Assembly: GCA_016719785.1 (NCBI GenBank)
Contig: JADJYJ010000017.1
Coordinates: forward strand, 186,001 to 250,000
DNA length: 64,000 nucleotides
Direction of reading: 5' to 3'
Source of the DNA: Candidatus Amarolinea dominans
GTDB lineage: Bacteria > Chloroflexota > Anaerolineae > SSC4 > Amarolineaceae
Each line of letters starts with the position of its first letter. Positions within the stretch are counted from its first letter, which is position 1. The notes beneath the pieces were generated by a model. The model had not been told where the DNA came from, did not search any database, and worked only from the letters and a program-made list of their open reading frames with translations. A program made the position numbers and the translations under genes. Shown here piece by piece: positions 42,102-50,674 of this stretch.

Positions 42102-45100
42102 CCAACGCACCTGCACCCGGCGGCCTGCCCAGGCTGCCGGCCGCCAAGTCGCTTTTCTCGCAGCACTACCTGCAGGCGCGCCTGCCGGAGCACGCGGAAT
42201 GGGCCGCTGATCCGCGCCCGGTTTTCGAGACCGTGGCCGGCCTGTGGGAGCGGGCGCGCACGCTCGGCGCAAGCTGGAACGAGGCGCAGACCGAGCAGGA
42301 GTTCGTCAAACCGGTGCTGGACGCCCTGGGCTGGAGCTACATCGTGCAGGCCAAGGCGCAGCGCCGGGGCGGCAGTCTGACGCGTCCCGATTACGCGCTC
42401 TTTGCCAGCCAGGCCGCGGCCGATGAAGCCTACCCGCACCAACGCGCCGATGACGCCTTCTACGGTCGCGCAACGGCCATCGCCGAGGCCAAGTACTGGG
42501 GCCGGCCGCTGAGCGCCACCGATGCCAGCGGCCGCAGCACCTGGAAGGCCGAAAGCAACCCCAGTCATCAGATGGTGAGCTACCTGGTGGGCACGCGCTG
42601 CCCGTGGGGCATCCTCACCAATGGTCGCACCTGGCGCCTGTACAGCCGTGAAGTCAGCAGCACGGCCAGCGAGTTCTACGAAGTTGACCTCGGACTGATC
42701 TTCGATAGCCTGCTCCCCCTCGCCTCGCGGGAGAGGGGATCGGGGGGTGAGGTCGGCGGCCCCACTCCCGAGCAACTTGCCGACTTCCAACGCTGGTGGC
42801 TCTTTTTCCGTCGCGACGCGTTTGTGCCGGACAGTCACGGCCGTTCCTTCGTCCAGCGTGTGCATGAAGGCTCGAACACGTACGCCCGCCGCGTCAGCGA
42901 CAAGCTGAAGGAGCTGGTCTTCGATGAGGTGATGCCGGAAATTGCGGCCGGGTTCGTGGCTTACCGGCAGGAGCAGCTGGGCATCCGTGAGGAAACCGGC
43001 GAGAGTCTGCAGCAGATCTATGCCGCGGGACTGAGCCTGCTCTACAAGCTCCTGTTCGTGCTCTATGCCGAGGCGCGTGATCTGCTGCCGATGCGCAACG
43101 CCGGCTATCGCGAGCAAAGCCTGACCAACCTGGCGGCCTGGGCGGCCGAACGGATTGACCGCCGCCTGCCGCTCAGCGATGCCACTTTCGCCACCCCGCG
43201 CTACGAAGCGCTGCTCGCCCTCTTCCGCCGCATTGACCGCGGCGATCCCAGCCTGGGCATCCCGCGCTACGACGGCGGGCTGTTCAGTGCGGCTACGCCC
43301 GAAAATCGTTTCCTGGAACGCCACAAGTTGAGCGATCGGGCGGTGGCGCGTGCGGTGGACATCATGGTGCGCGACGCGGGCGAACCGGTGGATTACACCT
43401 TCATCAGCGTGCGCAACCTGGGCACGATCTACGAGGGGCTGCTGGAGAACCGGCTGGTCCTCGCCTCACCCCCCGGCCCCCTCTCGCCGCAGGAGATGGG
43501 GCCGGGCGGTGAGGTCGCCCTCGTCAATGACAAGGGCGAGCGCAAGCTCTCCGGCTCCTACTACACCCCTGACTTCATCGTGGAGTACATCGTGAGCCAG
43601 ACCCTCGATCCGATCCTGGACGAGCGGTCCCTGCGCTTCAGCGCGGCCCTGGGCCGCATTGCCGATCTGCGCAAGAAACTGCACCAGGCGCTGGACAAGA
43701 CGACCAATCAGCGGCTGCAGGCGCAGCTGGCGAGCGCCGAACGGGACGCGCTCGAGGCCTTCCTGGGGATCAAGGTTTGCGATCCGGCGATGGGCAGCGG
43801 CCATTTCCTGGTCAACGCCGTGGATCATCTGACCGACGGCATCATCCGGCGCATGCAGGTCTACCACGACACTCATCCCATCGTGCCGTGGGACTGGAAC
43901 CCTGTGCAGCGACTGATCGAACGGGTGCGCCGTGAGATCGAAGCGGAGATGGCGCGCCAGGGCATTGCGGTGGATGCGGCCCGGCTGGACGACACCGCGC
44001 TGCTGACCCGCCTGGTGATGAAGCGCTGCATCTACGGCGTGGACCTCAACCCGCTGGCGGTGGAGCTGGCAAAGCTGAGCCTGTGGCTGCACACCTTCAC
44101 GGTGGGCGCGCCGCTCAGTTTCCTGGATCATCACCTGCGCTGGGGCAATTCGGTGCTTGGCGCGGACGTGCGCACGGTGGAACGCGCCATGCGGGTGACA
44201 GACGCCGGCCAGTTGACGCTGTTCCAGGGGCCGTTCGCCGGCCTGCTCGATCTGACCGCGGTGATGATCGAAGTGGCCGGGCGGGCCGACTCCACGCTGG
44301 CCGATGTGCAGCAGAGCGCCGAAGCCTACGCTGCGTTCCAGCGTCAGCTCCTGCCCTACAAACAGGCGCTCGACCTGTGGGTGAGCCAGTGGTTCGACGA
44401 CGAGAGACCCTCGAAGTCTCGTCGTCCTGCCGGGCCGGCCGCGTTCGAGTTCATGACCATGCACAGCGGCGACGTGCTGCCCGCGCTGGCCGGGGAGATC
44501 GCCGTGGACGAGCGCTACCAGGGGGCCATCGCCCGCGCCCGCGGCCAGTGGGAGCAGCAGCGCTTCTTCCACTGGGATTTGGAGTTCCCCGAAGTCTTCA
44601 TTGACCTGGCCGGCCGCGACTGGGCCGCGGACGGCGGCTTCGACGCCATGCTTGGCAACCCGCCCTATGTGCGGCAGGAGCAGGTGAGCGCGGCCAAGCG
44701 CTACCTGGCCGCAGCCCACGCGCCGGTGTACGATGCAGCGGCCGACCTGTACGTTTACTTTTATCACCGAGGCTGTGAGATGCTGCGTCGCGGCGGTCGA
44801 CTGGCGTTCATCGTCAACAACAAGTGGTTGCGCGCCGGTTACGGCGAGCCGCTGCGGCGCTACCTTGCCGAACAGACCGTGGTGGAGCGAATCGTGGACT
44901 TCGGCCACGCGCCGATCTTCCCCGACGCCGACACCTTCCCGTGCATCGCGGTGCTGCGCAAGCCGGCCGCCGAACCGGCCGCCCCTGCCGAGACCGAGGT
45001 GTGCGCGTTCCCGCGCGAGGAGTTAGGCCACAGCGACCTGACGACCTACGTGGAAGCCCACAGCCATCGCGTGCCGGCCGGCCGTTTCAGCGCGGCGCCG

Positions 45101-46198
45101 TGGAGTCTGGAACCGCCGGATGTGAACGCGCTGATGACGAAAATTCGGCGTGCTGGTGTACCGCTTCTTGATTTTATCGGCGGTAAACCCTATCGAGGCA
45201 TTTTGACCGGCCTCAATGAGGTCTTCTCGATTGACACGCCAACGCGCGACCGGCTTGTGACTGCTGATCCGAGCGCTGCAGATGTGATCGTGCCCTATCT
45301 GCGCGGGCAGGACATCAAACGTTGGCATCCTGAGTGGGCCAGCCTGTGGATGATCCTGCTCAAGTCGAGCGAGAATTTCGACTGGCCCTGGAGTAAGTCA
45401 GGCGAATCGGCAGAGGCCATCTTTGCTCACGCATTTCCTTCTTTGCACGCTTACTTGAAACCACACGAAGGGGCACTGCGCAAGCGGCAGGACCAAGGGC
45501 GCTTCTGGTGGGAGTTGCGGTCGTGCGACTACTACTCAGTGTTTAGGCATCCCAAGATTATCCACACCGATATTGCCTGGCGTGCGCAGTTTGCGTACTC
45601 TGACAAACCGGTTTTCTTGGTCAACACAGCGTATGTTTGGCCGACCAATGACCTTTATCTGTTGGCAGTCGTCAATTCGCCCCTGATGTGGGCCTACATG
45701 TGGCGTAATGCTATGCACGGCAAGGACGAAGTTCTCCGCCTGATCTACTCCTTCACCGAGTCATTACCTATCGCGCAGCCCGATGACTCGATGCGTTCTG
45801 AGATTGAACCGGCAGTTCAGCGGCTTATCACGCTGACGCAGCAAAATCAGGTCGTCGTTGATGAGGTGTTGGTTTGGCTGGCGGCCGAGTTTGGCGTAAC
45901 CACGCCGGGCCAGGCGTTGGGAGCGTTCGGCAACCTGGACGAAGGGGCGTTTATCCAGCAGGTGCGCGCTCGCCGTCCGAAGGGGGAGGCGCGACTCAGC
46001 CCTGCGGACGTGGGTGAACTGGCACGCGTCTACCGGCAGTACGCGCTGCCGCTGCGCGCTGGGGTCGCCGAGAGCGCGCGACTCGAAGGCCGGCTGGCGG
46101 AACTGGTGAACGCGGCTTATGGCCTGACGCCAGACGAAGTTGCGCTGCTCTGGCGCACCGCTCCGCCGCGGATGCCCGTCTCACAGCCGATGGACTGA
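42098..46198 (+). CDS. type IIG restriction-modification enzyme (Eco57I/MmeI-like)
   Basis: 1366 residues, start coupled by ATGA. The N-terminus has a PD-(D/E)xK-like nuclease pattern (RPDYALF near 97, AIAEAKYW near 127). The adenine methyltransferase has motif I VCDPAMGSGHF near 560, GVDLNPLAVELAK, and the catalytic NPPY in MLGNPPYVRQE near 853. The C-terminal third carries target-recognition sequence (PYLRGQDIKRW, YYSVFRHPKIIHTDI). One protein would both cut and methylate DNA. Three short palindromic repeat insertions lie in frame (near 42716-42765, 43460-43520 and 44397-44425). A second 3'-end fragment of such a gene follows at 46210. Confidence 0.9.
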   Translation: MTNAPAPGGLPRLPAAKSLFSQHYLQARLPEHAEWAADPRPVFETVAGLWERARTLGASWNEAQTEQEFVKPVLDALGWSYIVQAKAQRRGGSLTRPDYALFASQAAADEAYPHQRADDAFYGRATAIAEAKYWGRPLSATDASGRSTWKAESNPSHQMVSYLVGTRCPWGILTNGRTWRLYSREVSSTASEFYEVDLGLIFDSLLPLASRERGSGGEVGGPTPEQLADFQRWWLFFRRDAFVPDSHGRSFVQRVHEGSNTYARRVSDKLKELVFDEVMPEIAAGFVAYRQEQLGIREETGESLQQIYAAGLSLLYKLLFVLYAEARDLLPMRNAGYREQSLTNLAAWAAERIDRRLPLSDATFATPRYEALLALFRRIDRGDPSLGIPRYDGGLFSAATPENRFLERHKLSDRAVARAVDIMVRDAGEPVDYTFISVRNLGTIYEGLLENRLVLASPPGPLSPQEMGPGGEVALVNDKGERKLSGSYYTPDFIVEYIVSQTLDPILDERSLRFSAALGRIADLRKKLHQALDKTTNQRLQAQLASAERDALEAFLGIKVCDPAMGSGHFLVNAVDHLTDGIIRRMQVYHDTHPIVPWDWNPVQRLIERVRREIEAEMARQGIAVDAARLDDTALLTRLVMKRCIYGVDLNPLAVELAKLSLWLHTFTVGAPLSFLDHHLRWGNSVLGADVRTVERAMRVTDAGQLTLFQGPFAGLLDLTAVMIEVAGRADSTLADVQQSAEAYAAFQRQLLPYKQALDLWVSQWFDDERPSKSRRPAGPAAFEFMTMHSGDVLPALAGEIAVDERYQGAIARARGQWEQQRFFHWDLEFPEVFIDLAGRDWAADGGFDAMLGNPPYVRQEQVSAAKRYLAAAHAPVYDAAADLYVYFYHRGCEMLRRGGRLAFIVNNKWLRAGYGEPLRRYLAEQTVVERIVDFGHAPIFPDADTFPCIAVLRKPAAEPAAPAETEVCAFPREELGHSDLTTYVEAHSHRVPAGRFSAAPWSLEPPDVNALMTKIRRAGVPLLDFIGGKPYRGILTGLNEVFSIDTPTRDRLVTADPSAADVIVPYLRGQDIKRWHPEWASLWMILLKSSENFDWPWSKSGESAEAIFAHAFPSLHAYLKPHEGALRKRQDQGRFWWELRSCDYYSVFRHPKIIHTDIAWRAQFAYSDKPVFLVNTAYVWPTNDLYLLAVVNSPLMWAYMWRNAMHGKDEVLRLIYSFTESLPIAQPDDSMRSEIEPAVQRLITLTQQNQVVVDEVLVWLAAEFGVTTPGQALGAFGNLDEGAFIQQVRARRPKGEARLSPADVGELARVYRQYALPLRAGVAESARLEGRLAELVNAAYGLTPDEVALLWRTAPPRMPVSQPMD
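44397..44425. repeat. in-frame palindromic insert in the type IIG gene
   Basis: ACGACGAGA (44397-44405) pairs exactly with TCTCGTCGT (44417-44425). It encodes a basic loop (ERPSKSRRPA) between domains and keeps the frame. Confidence 0.65.
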
Positions 46199-46209
46199 GA
46201 GAAGGATGA

Positions 46210-46365
46210 CTGGCTTCCCGCCGCGCCGCACACGAACAGCGCACGGCCGAGATCATCCGGCTGGAAACGCAGCTCAACGCGCGGGTCTATGGCCTGTTCG
46301 ACCTGGGCGCAGCGGAGATCGAACTGATCGAGGCGAGCACGAAGTACCGGTATGGGGAAGTGTAG
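46210..46365 (+). pseudogene. 3'-end remnant of a second type IIG restriction-modification gene
   Basis: The open stretch has no ATG and ends at TAG 46363. It encodes IIRLETQLNARVYGLFDL and EASTKYRYGEV, the usual C-terminus of Eco57I-like enzymes (LD-LVY-LYGL pattern). The intact gene upstream has its own version of this end (AELVNAAYGLTPDE). So a related gene once stood here, or the present gene swapped its 3' end. Confidence 0.6.
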
Positions 46366-46370
46366 TATCG

Positions 46371-46400
46371 TTGGACAATGAACCGTCACGACGCTATAAT
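46371..46400 (+). promoter_or_regulatory. promoter and possible operator of the VapBC-like pair
   Basis: TTGGAC (46371-46376), 18 bp, TATAAT (46395-46400). GACGC and GCGTC flank the -10 box as an inverted repeat (46390-46409), a plausible autorepression site. Confidence 0.6.
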
Positions 46401-46450
46401 AGGCGCGTCATTGGTTCGCTGGAGGAGAGTTTTAGACCGAGGTAACACCT

Positions 46451-46672
46451 ATGCTCGATCAAGCCAGCCTGAATAGCCTGCTGCGTAGAGTGGATGTGTT
46501 GGGCCGTGAAGTTGAGCAGTTGCGGCGCGAATTGTTGCGCGGGGTAGCGTCTCAACCAACTGCGCCCCTGCGCAAGCCGTCACTCTTCGGCAGCGTGCGC
46601 GCCGGGGATATCACCGATGAAATGATCGAGGAGGCGCAGCGCGACCTCTTTCGATCATTGGATGACCTATGA
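46451..46672 (+). CDS. small antitoxin of a VapBC-like module
   Basis: 73 residues. A coiled helix (LLRRVDVLGREVEQLRRELL) is followed by an acidic C-terminus (DEMIEEAQRDLFRSLDDL) of the kind that wraps a PIN toxin. No clear DNA-binding domain is seen. The stop overlaps the PIN toxin start (ATGA). Family not named with certainty; the antitoxin role is from position and shape. Confidence 0.75.
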   Translation: MLDQASLNSLLRRVDVLGREVEQLRRELLRGVASQPTAPLRKPSLFGSVRAGDITDEMIEEAQRDLFRSLDDL

Positions 46673-47076
46673 ACGCGGGAGATGTCTCCATGCTCTTCGT
46701 TTTGGATACGCACGTCCTCATCTGGTACTTCACCGGCAATCAGCGTTTATCAGATACCCTACGTGACAAGATAGATCAGGTGCGCCAGCAGGGAGGACGC
46801 CTGTTGGTTCCCACGATTGTCCTGGCTGAGGCGCTCAATATCGCAACAAAAGGGCGCTTGGTCTTTGATTTCCCGCGGCTCTATCAACTCGTACGCGATG
46901 AACCTGAGTTCGAGATTGTGGAGTTTGGGGTTGAGGTTTTCGACGAGACGCTGCGCGTCAAGGAGATTTCCGAGATCCATGACCGCATCATTGTCGCAAC
47001 GGCCAGATTCTTCCGAGCCAGCTTGCTCACCAAAGATGGGATGATCCGCTCGTCGGGTCAGATCAACACGCCGTAG
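46669..47076 (+). CDS. PIN-domain ribonuclease toxin (VapC-like)
   Basis: 135 residues from the coupled ATG 46669 (a second Met at 46690 is possible). The PIN acidic set is complete: D13 (FVLDTHVLIWY), E54 (VLAEALNIA), D105 (SEIHDRIIVATA) and D123 (LLTKDGMI). PIN toxins cleave RNA, often tRNA, with Mg2+. With the 73-residue partner it makes an apparently intact toxin-antitoxin pair, in contrast to the broken ones at 18-21 kb. Confidence 0.88.
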   Translation: MNAGDVSMLFVLDTHVLIWYFTGNQRLSDTLRDKIDQVRQQGGRLLVPTIVLAEALNIATKGRLVFDFPRLYQLVRDEPEFEIVEFGVEVFDETLRVKEISEIHDRIIVATARFFRASLLTKDGMIRSSGQINTP

Positions 47077-47148
47077 TTTCCCTTACAGGCGCCGGACTTC
47101 CCTCTGACCAGGCCACCCGCATCAGGATCTTCGACGGAGGAGCATGTC

Positions 47149-47262
47149 ATGCAGAAGCTGTCCATCGGCGTGCAGGCGTTCGAAGTCATGCGAACGCAGG
47201 GATTCATCTACAAAAGTACCATCCTGACTTGGCAAAGTGACCGATTCTGTGCTAGACTTTAG
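47149..47262 (+). pseudogene. N-terminal remnant of a DUF1703/AAA-ATPase-like protein
   Basis: GGAGG at 47136-47140 precedes ATG 47149. The 37 residues begin MQKLSIGVQAFEVMRTQGFIY, close to the conserved start of AAA-ATPase-like/PD-(D/E)xK (DUF1703) proteins, then run off into unrelated sequence and a TAG at 47260. The promoter of the next gene lies inside it. The rest of the gene is gone. Confidence 0.5.
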
Positions 47263-47293
47263 GGCAATTGCCTTATAAGGCAATTGCCCTAAA
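47229..47293 (+). promoter_or_regulatory. promoter followed by a perfect 36-bp palindrome (candidate operator)
   Basis: TTGGCA (47229-47234), 18 bp, TAGACT (47253-47258). The palindrome spans 47258-47293 with half-site TTTAGGGCAATTGCCTTA and no mismatch or loop; each half holds the smaller palindrome GGCAATTGCC. It covers the likely transcription start, so a dimer of dimers could block the promoter. Confidence 0.65.
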
Positions 47294-47314
47294 CGCTGTT
47301 CAGGAGTGATGCCC

Positions 47315-48988
47315 ATGACGCCATCTTTTTATCCGCCACACCTCAGAGCCTTGTTCACCGACCGCGAGCGTGAGCTTGGTCTGCTCGAGCAGGCTACGCT
47401 CAGCCTGAAGGAGGGGCGACCACGCCACCTGGCGTTGTTCGGCCTGCGCCGCATTGGCAAGACGCTCCTGCTCATGGAACACCTGACGCGATGGCTGGAG
47501 CAGGCGCCGGCCGGCAGCGTGCGGCCGGTCTACGTGGATATGGAAGAATTGGTGACGTCCCCGGAACTGTTCAGCCGGCGCTACGTCGGCCTGGTGACAT
47601 TCTGGGCTTTGACCGGCGGGCAGGGTGACCGCGAGAGTTTTCTGACGCCGGCCGGCTTGCTTGGCGGACCGGCCGCGGGCCTACGCTGCGTCGCCCAAAC
47701 CCTGGCAACCCTCGATAGCGCGCGTGACGACCCGGCGTTGCAAGTCAGCGCGGCGCTCGATTTCCCCGAGAAGTTGGCCGTCGAACTGGACTGCTACCTC
47801 CTCTTGCTGTTGGACGAGTTTACCGAATTAGCCGTGCTCGGCAATTACCCTGCTGTGCGCCGGCCGGTGCAGCTCTTTCGGGCTGCGCTGCAGCGCCAGG
47901 GCCGCCTGGGATACGTTGTGGCGGCCTCCGCCATCAACGCCATGCAGCACCTGGTTCAGGACGGCCAGTCACCGCTTTTCTTGCAGTTCGAATCAGTGGA
48001 GGTGGCGCGCTTTCCGCTCGATGCGACCCTGGCCCTCGTCGAGCGCATCCTGGGCGCGACCCCGGCGGCCGGCGCCGGCCGACGTCTGCATGAGTTGACA
48101 GGCGGTCATCCGTTCTACATCTATGCCGTGACCTCGCGCATGAGGGACCTGGCCCAAACGGCCAGTACATTGACCGCCGCAGATGCTGAACGCGCCTTCC
48201 TCCTGGAAACGCTGACACGCGACGGTCGCATCTACAACTACTGCCGCTATCTCTACGACATCTCTCTCAGCCGCGCGCGCGGCTATGGCATTCTAAAAGC
48301 CATTCTGCAGACGCTGGCCGAGGAGGAAGGGCTGACGCTGAGCGAGATTGCCCGCCGGATCCGCAAGGGCGCCCCTGGCACGCGCAGTTACTTGCGCGCA
48401 TTGCAGGAAGTGGACTTGTTGATCGAAGAGGGGGGCGAGTATTTCTATCGTGATCCTGTGTTACGTTACTGGGTGGCGGTCATGACGCGCGGGATCGAAG
48501 TAGACCTGTTTGCCAGCCGGACAATTCTGGCGCCGCTCCTGGCCGACCTGGAAGCACAGCACGCCCGGCTTTCATCCGAGTTGGGGCGCGCACGCGAGAG
48601 CCAGCTGCGTGAAACGATGCGCGCCTTTGCGGGGCAAGAGATGGATGGTGTTTGGTTCGGGATCAATGGCCGCCTGGCGCTACCGATCTTCACCCGCGTC
48701 GCGCCCTACCGGTCTGCCGACGGCCAGGTGGAAGTGGACGCTCTGGCTGAAACCGAAAGCGGCGACCGCTGGGCAGTCGAACTCAAGTGGCAGAGCAAGG
48801 TCGTCGGTGAGAAGGAATTGATCGCGCTGGCAGCCAAAGCCCGGACGCTGAACGCACAACCCTGGTGCGTCAGCCGCAGTGGTTTCACGCCGGCCGCGCG
48901 AGCCTACGCTGAGGCTCATGACATTCTCATCTCCACTCGCGCCGATCTGGAGAAGATCGAGCGTGCAGTTCGACACCCATCTGACTGA
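47315..48988 (+). CDS. archaeal-type ATPase with C-terminal PD-(D/E)xK nuclease-like domain
   Basis: 557 residues from ATG 47315, 8 nt after AGGAG (47302-47306). The start TDRERELGLLEQA and Walker A ALFGLRRIGKT near 42, with Walker B LLLLLDEFTEL near 163, fit the ATPase_2 STAND-related family. A winged-helix region follows (GLTLSEIARRI), then QVEVDALAETESGDRWAVELKW near 474-495, the D-ExK core of the DUF234 nuclease-like domain. Such proteins are frequent in mobile and defence loci, with unproved roles. The palindrome at its promoter suggests tight control. Confidence 0.85.
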   Translation: MTPSFYPPHLRALFTDRERELGLLEQATLSLKEGRPRHLALFGLRRIGKTLLLMEHLTRWLEQAPAGSVRPVYVDMEELVTSPELFSRRYVGLVTFWALTGGQGDRESFLTPAGLLGGPAAGLRCVAQTLATLDSARDDPALQVSAALDFPEKLAVELDCYLLLLLDEFTELAVLGNYPAVRRPVQLFRAALQRQGRLGYVVAASAINAMQHLVQDGQSPLFLQFESVEVARFPLDATLALVERILGATPAAGAGRRLHELTGGHPFYIYAVTSRMRDLAQTASTLTAADAERAFLLETLTRDGRIYNYCRYLYDISLSRARGYGILKAILQTLAEEEGLTLSEIARRIRKGAPGTRSYLRALQEVDLLIEEGGEYFYRDPVLRYWVAVMTRGIEVDLFASRTILAPLLADLEAQHARLSSELGRARESQLRETMRAFAGQEMDGVWFGINGRLALPIFTRVAPYRSADGQVEVDALAETESGDRWAVELKWQSKVVGEKELIALAAKARTLNAQPWCVSRSGFTPAARAYAEAHDILISTRADLEKIERAVRHPSD

Positions 48989-49253
48989 ACGTAGCCGCCG
49001 CGCTCACAATCTCACGCTCGGCGATGTCCAGGGCGACGCCGGCGTCCGCAGCATGCGCCAGGCGTTTCTCGATCATCAGCACACCTCGATGTCACCGGGT
49101 TGACAAGAATCAGCGTCATGGTATTTTGGAGATAGAAACTCAAATGGGACAAAGTGATAGCTACGTTCGCTCAGCCGCCCGATCGGTTGCCGGCGGGTGA
49201 ATTCCGCAGCTGACCCAAAGGCTGCGCGCTTGAGGAATGTGGGCCATGGTGGG
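48989..49253. other. non-coding stretch with gene-fragment and repeat similarity
   Basis: No complete gene is seen. CGCGCTCACAATCTCACG at ~49009 matches 10051-10068 exactly, and in both places the minus strand reads a peptide with REIVSAA. The 46-bp repeat copy 2 is at 49083-49128. Confidence 0.5.
49083..49128. repeat. dispersed 46-bp repeat, copy 2
   Basis: 42 of 46 bases match 12762-12807. Here it is followed by ATAGAAACTC instead of the TPR gene leader. Confidence 0.85.
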
Positions 49254-49655
49254 TCACGAAAGCAGAGATATCAAATCATCCGGCATGGCATTGCGTTGTC
49301 TCAACAGGTAAATGGCCTTCGCCTTGCGCAGAGTGAGCAGATCTTCCTGTTCTACCAGGCGTGTGGCCTCGCGGCGCTCGGCCTCGGTCAGTTCCCGTTG
49401 CTCCTGAAGACCCAGAAGTTCTCGCAATCGCAGCATCTCTTTTGGCGCTGTTGTTGAGATCGCGATCTGCGTCAACTGTGCAGTATTCATGGACTCCAGG
49501 CCCGTTAGCCCCGCGTCCTGTGCTGATCCTGTGCGCTCGACCGGCGGCCGAATCCACTCAACTACCACCTGCTCAATCGGGCGTTTCGTTGCCCTGGCGA
49601 TCCGGATAGCCTTCTGGTAGATACGCTGTGGCAATTCTAATGTTACCAATGTCAT
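49254..49655 (-). CDS. orphan antitoxin-like protein of unknown family
   Basis: 133 residues; CGGAGAG lies ~8 nt before the ATG. The N-terminus (LVTLELPQRIYQKAIRIA) has the strand-helix pattern of ribbon-helix-helix antitoxins. The C-terminal half is helical and charged (TEAERREATRLVEQEDLLTL, RKAKAIYLLRQR), as in a family found in Chloroflexota and cyanobacteria next to toxin genes. No toxin gene adjoins. Its upstream region carries the dispersed promoter block 49720-49757. Function unknown. Confidence 0.7.
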   Translation of the reverse strand: MTLVTLELPQRIYQKAIRIARATKRPIEQVVVEWIRPPVERTGSAQDAGLTGLESMNTAQLTQIAISTTAPKEMLRLRELLGLQEQRELTEAERREATRLVEQEDLLTLRKAKAIYLLRQRNAMPDDLISLLS

Positions 49656-49719
49656 GGTGCAATCTCTCCGACAGGTCTTTTCTACCTGGTCTGAACGTGC
49701 TGTGTTGTCCCTGATAGAG

Positions 49720-49757
49720 AGATTGTACTACGATCAATTCCTGATTGCAAACAACAC
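49720..49757. repeat. dispersed promoter-bearing repeat, copy 2
   Basis: On the minus strand TTGCAA, 17 bp, TACAAT, as in copy 1. It is 65 bp upstream of the ATG at 49655. The match to copy 1 covers AGATTGTACTACGATCAA and TGCAAACAACA. Confidence 0.75.
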
Positions 49758-49858
49758 AGAAGTTGAGCTCAATGATGCCTTGTCAAATCGTGCGAAGACG
49801 GGGCGATTCACAGTTTAGGCGGGTGATCTGGCGCTGAACCAGCCGCGCCCGCTCCGCC

Positions 49859-50674
49859 TCAACCGCCGGCCGGCTGGCTGGCCCGCGCCAGCACCGCTTC
49901 GATCGGATAATCGAGACCCGCTGCGCTGCAATAGGGCTTGAGCAGCTCATCGGCATCGGCGCAGAGGGCAGCGTACACGGGCGCTTCGACAACGTCGTTT
50001 TTCAGAGCGCCAACGCCGCGCACCAACGCTTGCGGCGAGGCAAAATGGACATTGCCCACTTCGGTTTGCGCTTCGATCTCGGCGAAGCCCGCCTCTTCCA
50101 ACAGTGTCCGCACCTGAACAGGGTCGCTGAGTGAGTGCATGGCTGTCCAGTTATTGGCTTGCTCCGCGCCCAGGCGCCGCACCCAGATTTGCGTCACTGC
50201 CACCTGCCCAGGGCATCGCTCGCGCGCCCCCCACGTCATCAGCGCCAGACGGCCCCCCGGCGCCAGCACCCGGCGCATCTCGCGCAGCGCGGCCACCTGA
50301 TCCGGGAAGAACATCAGCCCCAGTTGGCAGGTCACCGCATCGAAGCTGCCGTCCGCGTAGGGCAGGCTGTCCACCGACCCCTCGCGCCACTCGATGATCG
50401 CGCCGCCCGCCGGCCCATCCACATTGCGAGCCACGGCCAGCGCCTCCGGGCTGATGTCCAGACCCACCACCTGCCCGGTCGGGCCGGCGATCCGGGCGGC
50501 CTGATGGGTCACTGCGCCGGTGCCGCAGGCCACGTCCAGCAGCCGCTGACCGGGGTGGAGCGCGGCCAGGGCCAGGATGCGCTCCGCCCAGGGCGCAATC
50601 ATGGATGGCACAAAGCAGGCATGGTAGATTTCGGCCCAGTTGCCGCTGATGCCCCAAACGTTCGCTGCGGTCAT
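49859..50674 (-). CDS. class I SAM-dependent methyltransferase (UbiE/Methyltransf_11 type)
   Basis: 271 residues from ATG 50674, which overlaps the upstream stop (TGATG). Motif I LLDVACGTGAVT, then VVGLDISPEAL, motif II SFDAVTCQLGLMFFPD and VLAPGGRLALM are clear. It resembles ubiquinone/menaquinone-type and small-molecule methyltransferases; the substrate is not known. It is translated with the rhodanese upstream. The last residues (LARASQPAGG) come from a 27-bp stretch (49866-49892) that is identical to 19955-19981, at the end of the broken nucleotidyltransferase. Confidence 0.85.
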   Translation of the reverse strand: MTAANVWGISGNWAEIYHACFVPSMIAPWAERILALAALHPGQRLLDVACGTGAVTHQAARIAGPTGQVVGLDISPEALAVARNVDGPAGGAIIEWREGSVDSLPYADGSFDAVTCQLGLMFFPDQVAALREMRRVLAPGGRLALMTWGARERCPGQVAVTQIWVRRLGAEQANNWTAMHSLSDPVQVRTLLEEAGFAEIEAQTEVGNVHFASPQALVRGVGALKNDVVEAPVYAALCADADELLKPYCSAAGLDYPIEAVLARASQPAGG

